Shown piece after piece: positions 61,299-64,000 of a stretch of DNA of 64,000 nt. The translations under genes were made by a program, and so were the position numbers. The DNA is from Bacillota bacterium (GTDB taxonomy: Bacteria; Bacillota; UBA994; PWPR01): the NCBI GenBank assembly GCA_028280325.1, contig JANQLZ010000090.1, positions 1 through 64,000 of the forward strand. The letters are read 5' to 3'. The notes under the pieces were generated by a model. That model was not told where the DNA came from. It saw nothing but the letters and a program-made list of their open reading frames with translations, and did not search any database. The first letter of the stretch is position 1. Each line of letters starts with the position of its first letter.

Positions 61299-61649
61299 AT
61301 GTCTGGATATCGTCTAAACCAAATGCAGGCCCGCATTAAACTGGTAATAAGCCATTTAATCCAAAACGAAATAAAAGATCCACGGCTGGGTTTTGTTTCT
61401 GTCACTGATGTTCGACTAACCCGTGATCTGGCCCAGTGTAAGGTTTATATCAGTGTATTGGGGTCAGATGAGCAGAAAAAAGAATCTTTGACTGCCTTAA
61501 AATCGGCCAGTGGCTATCTGAGAAAAGAGATGAGCCGCCGGGCTAATTTGCGTCGTGCTCCGGAATTAATATTTGAGTATGATGATTCGATGGAATACGG
61601 TGCTCGAATTAATAAGCTGTTAAAAAAGGTAGAAAAGGATGAAAAGTAA
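61299..61649 (+). CDS. rbfA: 30S ribosome-binding factor RbfA
   Basis: RbfA binds the 5' end of 16S rRNA in immature 30S subunits. The 116 residues show the KH-like fold: LNQMQARIKLVISHLIQNEI, KDPRLGFVSVTDVRLTRDL and a C-terminal basic part with ELIFEYDDSMEYGARI. The RBS is AAGGGGGC. The end overlaps nrnA by 11 bases. Confidence 0.95.
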   Translation: MSGYRLNQMQARIKLVISHLIQNEIKDPRLGFVSVTDVRLTRDLAQCKVYISVLGSDEQKKESLTALKSASGYLRKEMSRRANLRRAPELIFEYDDSMEYGARINKLLKKVEKDEK

Positions 61650-62613
61650 CGACATCTTCCATCGCTTTTTAAATGCATATAGCTCATTTACCCTGACCTC
61701 ACACCTTAATCCAGATGCTGATGCAATTGGTTCAGTTGCAGCCATGTACAGGTATTTGAAAATGAAAGGCAAGCAGGTAAGGGTGGCTTTGGATGTCCAA
61801 GTACCACTTAATTTGCGGTTTTTACTGCAGGGGATACCCGTTATACATTTGGGAACCCAGAACTATCAGGAGCAGTCTCAGGCTGTTATTGTACTCGACT
61901 GCAGTAATAAGCGCCGTACATTTTTTGAAGAGAACTGCGAGATATGGCAGAAGAAAGTTCTGAATATTGATCATCATCAGGATAACACCCGGTTTGGCCA
62001 TGAAAACATTCTGGATTTTAACGCCTCATCAACCGGGGAAATGCTTTTTGACTTATGCTATGAAGGGCGAGAAAGTTTTACTGCCGAAATAGCAGAGGCA
62101 ATTTATGCAGCTGTAATCGGCGATACTGGTGGTTTCAGGTACGCCAATACCTCGGCCAAAGTACTTAACTCGGCGGCTTTGCTGTTGGATTACGGCCTTG
62201 ATGTTTCATTTTTAAATAAGCAAGTATTAGAGAAAACCACAAAAAAAGCATTGGGCCTAATCTCTGAAGCCCTGAGTACGGTGAAGTTTTATCAGGATAT
62301 AGCAACAATGCAAGTTGACCACACCATGCTTCAAAGGCATCAAATAGAGCCCAAAGAATTACCCGAGCTGGTCAACTATATTCGCTCCATTGAAGGTGTG
62401 GATATAGCTGTGCTGTACCTGGAGCCAGAGCAGGGATTGACTAAAGTAAGTTTGAGAAGTCAGCCTCACCTGGACATAAGTACTGTCGCCAGATATTTTG
62501 GGGGTGGCGGCCATAAGAATGCAGCCGGCTGTAAAATCACCGGAGAATTTTTGGAAAATATCAGCAAAGTTAACCAACAGCTAAGTACCCTTGAAAGAGC
62601 TGATAAAACATAA
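61639..62613 (+). CDS. nrnA: DHH-family oligoribonuclease NrnA (pAp phosphatase)
   Basis: NrnA degrades nanoRNAs and dephosphorylates pAp. The 324 residues contain the DHH-family motifs: LNPDADAIGSVAAM, VIVLDCSN, VLNIDHHQDNTRFGH and GDTGGFRYANTS. The DHHA1 domain includes YFGGGGHKNAAGC. RBS AAAAAGG lies inside rbfA. The rbfA-nrnA-truB order is typical of Firmicutes. Confidence 0.93.
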   Translation: MKSNDIFHRFLNAYSSFTLTSHLNPDADAIGSVAAMYRYLKMKGKQVRVALDVQVPLNLRFLLQGIPVIHLGTQNYQEQSQAVIVLDCSNKRRTFFEENCEIWQKKVLNIDHHQDNTRFGHENILDFNASSTGEMLFDLCYEGRESFTAEIAEAIYAAVIGDTGGFRYANTSAKVLNSAALLLDYGLDVSFLNKQVLEKTTKKALGLISEALSTVKFYQDIATMQVDHTMLQRHQIEPKELPELVNYIRSIEGVDIAVLYLEPEQGLTKVSLRSQPHLDISTVARYFGGGGHKNAAGCKITGEFLENISKVNQQLSTLERADKT

Positions 62614-63467
62614 TGGATGGGATTATATCTGTTATCAAACCGGCTGGAATAAGCTCTCATGATGTCGTCAACTGGGCCAGGAGAGTATATCGTATCCGCA
62701 AAGTTGGACATGCAGGAACCCTGGACCCGGGCGCTGTTGGAGTACTTGTGTTAGCTATGGGTAAGGGAACTCGTCTGATACCTTACTTGCAAAAACAGAA
62801 AAAACAATATCGGGCAGAAATAAGCCTGGGATTTACCACGGAAAGCCTCGATTTGTTCAGCCCGGTCACAGAACAGAGAGCAGTACCTGAAATGACAGAA
62901 TCAGCATGGCAGAAGATATTGCAGAGTTTTATCGGTAAGCTGGAACAGGTGCCGCCAATGACTTCAGCCTTAAAAGTAAATGGCCAGGCATTGTATAAGT
63001 TGGCCAGAGAAGGAATAACAGTTGAGCGGGAAAGCCGGGAAATAACAATATATGACTGTAGTCTGGTAAGGTACAACCCCCAGAACAAAAAATTGATTAT
63101 TGACATCAGCTGTTCTGCCGGCACATATATCAGAACACTGGGCAATCAGATTGCAGAAAGGGCAGGGACCTGTGGGTGTATGTCTTTTTTGATTAGAACA
63201 GCTGTCGGCAGTTTTACACTGCAAAACAGCTCTCTGATGTCAGAGAGACAGGAGATTCCTGCGCCGCTAATCAGTGCTGTCGCAAACTGGCAAAAAATAT
63301 ATTGTGATCATTCCCTGTTGAAAGACATTAAGAATGGAAAGATAATTGAGGTTACTGACCCTATTACCAACCAGGAAATAGCATTAATCGGGGAGAACAA
63401 TAGCCTGCTGGCATTGGCCAAAAAAATATCAGACCGCAAATGTCATCCCTTTAAAGTGTTTATATAA
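62613..63467 (+). CDS. truB: tRNA pseudouridine-55 synthase TruB
   Basis: TruB makes pseudouridine 55 in the T loop of tRNAs. The 284 residues have ISVIKPAGISSHDVV, the catalytic Asp in VGHAGTLDPGAVGVL, YRAEISLGFTTESLD, QVPPMTSALKVNGQALYKLA and SCSAGTYIRTLGNQIA. The ATG shares its first base with the nrnA stop. ribF follows after about 130 bp. Confidence 0.96.
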   Translation: MDGIISVIKPAGISSHDVVNWARRVYRIRKVGHAGTLDPGAVGVLVLAMGKGTRLIPYLQKQKKQYRAEISLGFTTESLDLFSPVTEQRAVPEMTESAWQKILQSFIGKLEQVPPMTSALKVNGQALYKLAREGITVERESREITIYDCSLVRYNPQNKKLIIDISCSAGTYIRTLGNQIAERAGTCGCMSFLIRTAVGSFTLQNSSLMSERQEIPAPLISAVANWQKIYCDHSLLKDIKNGKIIEVTDPITNQEIALIGENNSLLALAKKISDRKCHPFKVFI

Positions 63468-63599
63468 ATAATTGTTTGTTTAAAAATATTTTGCCCCTGT
63501 TAAGTAAGTAGCCTGGCGGAGAAAATTTTTAATAATACATGTGCACTATAGAAAATAAAATTTACAATTAGCGAAGATAAAAAAATGGTGGTACCAGAT

Positions 63600-64000
63600 A
63601 TGAAAATCATCACAGCTTGGGAAGGGCTGGAAACAATAAAGCAGCAATTGACCTTGATAATAGGAAACTTCGATGGAGTGCATTTAGGGCATCAAAAGCT
63701 GATAGAAACTGCAGATAATATCAGCAAGGGCTCTTGCCAAACAGCCTTGTTAACTTTTGACCCTCATCCGATGGAGTTTTTGAAGAAAGAGACTTTTCTG
63801 CGGTTGACACCCCTGGAAGAAATGAAGGAGAGGCTTAGAAAATATCCGCTGAATTACTGGCTGTGCCTGCCCTTTAACAGCCAGGTTGCCGGCTTAGAAC
63901 CCGAACAGTTTATTGAACGGGTAAACCGGCACTGCAATATAGCCAATATTGTTGTGGGGTTTAATTTTAAATTTGGCAAAAATGCTGCAGGAACAGTGGA
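63600..64000 (+). CDS. ribF: Riboflavin kinase / FAD synthetase RibF (partial)
   Basis: The first about 133 residues are seen and the gene runs off the window. The FMN adenylyltransferase domain is recognised from LTLIIGNFDGVHLGHQKL and LLTFDPHPMEFLK, the nucleotidyltransferase HxGH-type motif region. RibF makes FMN and FAD, the flavins needed by the Rnf-ApbE system encoded upstream. ATG 63600 is chosen; ATG 63585 is in frame and possible. truB-ribF is the standard order. Confidence 0.93.
   Translation, partial: MKIITAWEGLETIKQQLTLIIGNFDGVHLGHQKLIETADNISKGSCQTALLTFDPHPMEFLKKETFLRLTPLEEMKERLRKYPLNYWLCLPFNSQVAGLEPEQFIERVNRHCNIANIVVGFNFKFGKNAAGTV

Overview
The window looks like a chromosomal stretch of a low-to-mid GC, Gram-positive-type anaerobe of the class Clostridia. 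The evidence is strong AGGAGG-type ribosome binding sites with many GTG and TTG starts, CodY, HslVU, an Rnf complex in the clostridial order C-D-G-E-A-B, and a giant surface protein with SLH domains. I cannot name the genus with confidence.

Layout. (1) 1-7413 is a translation and secretion block: ylxM, ffh, rpsP, khpA, ylqD, rimM, trmD, rplS, lepB, rbgA, rnhB, yraN. A repeat element with inverted ends lies on both sides of the ylxM-rplS part. (2) 7425-14368 is an energy module: rnfCDGEAB, then apbE (flavinylation), a NusG-II-domain protein and a Gx-transporter-like membrane protein. (3) 14365-16860 holds an apparently orphan beta-class DNA methyltransferase and yifB. (4) 16861-40770 is an accessory region that separates yifB from dprA. 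It carries a 7TMR-DISM histidine kinase and a REC-SARP response regulator, a 3989-residue secreted protein (five six-bladed NHL propellers, Ig-like and InlB-B-type repeats, three SLH domains), an M29 aminopeptidase, a SpoIIE-type phosphatase paired with a fucose-isomerase-fold protein, a PadR-controlled membrane operon, about 1.1 kb of short-repeat DNA, and an M42 peptidase on the minus strand, which is the only minus-strand gene. (5) 40860-48150 is dprA, topA, trmFO, hslVU, codY. (6) 48385-64000 is the conserved run rpsB, tsf, pyrH, frr, uppS, cdsA, dxr, rseP, ispG, rimP, nusA, rnpM, ylxQ, infB, ylxP, rbfA, nrnA, truB and a ribF cut by the window edge.

Main observations. A direct repeat of about 71 bp (57 bp identical) covers the 3' end of yifB. 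It recurs 17.5 kb downstream, where it supplies the upstream context and start codon of the SpoIIE-like gene. This suggests that the kinase, giant-protein and M29 segment was inserted between two formerly adjacent genes, leaving a YifB tail remnant. The intergenic DNA at 38.6-39.6 kb contains four arrays of degenerate 11-bp repeats mixed with small hairpins, which I cannot assign to a known class. The padR promoter is a near-perfect sigma-A promoter whose spacer is a palindrome, consistent with autorepression.

How the genes work together. Regions 1 and 6 make ribosomes, mature tRNA and rRNA, target proteins to membranes and supply isoprenoid and phospholipid precursors. The Rnf module couples ferredoxin:NAD+ oxidoreduction to ion transport, and ApbE probably attaches FMN to RnfG and RnfD. 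The accessory region looks devoted to sensing and to the cell surface.
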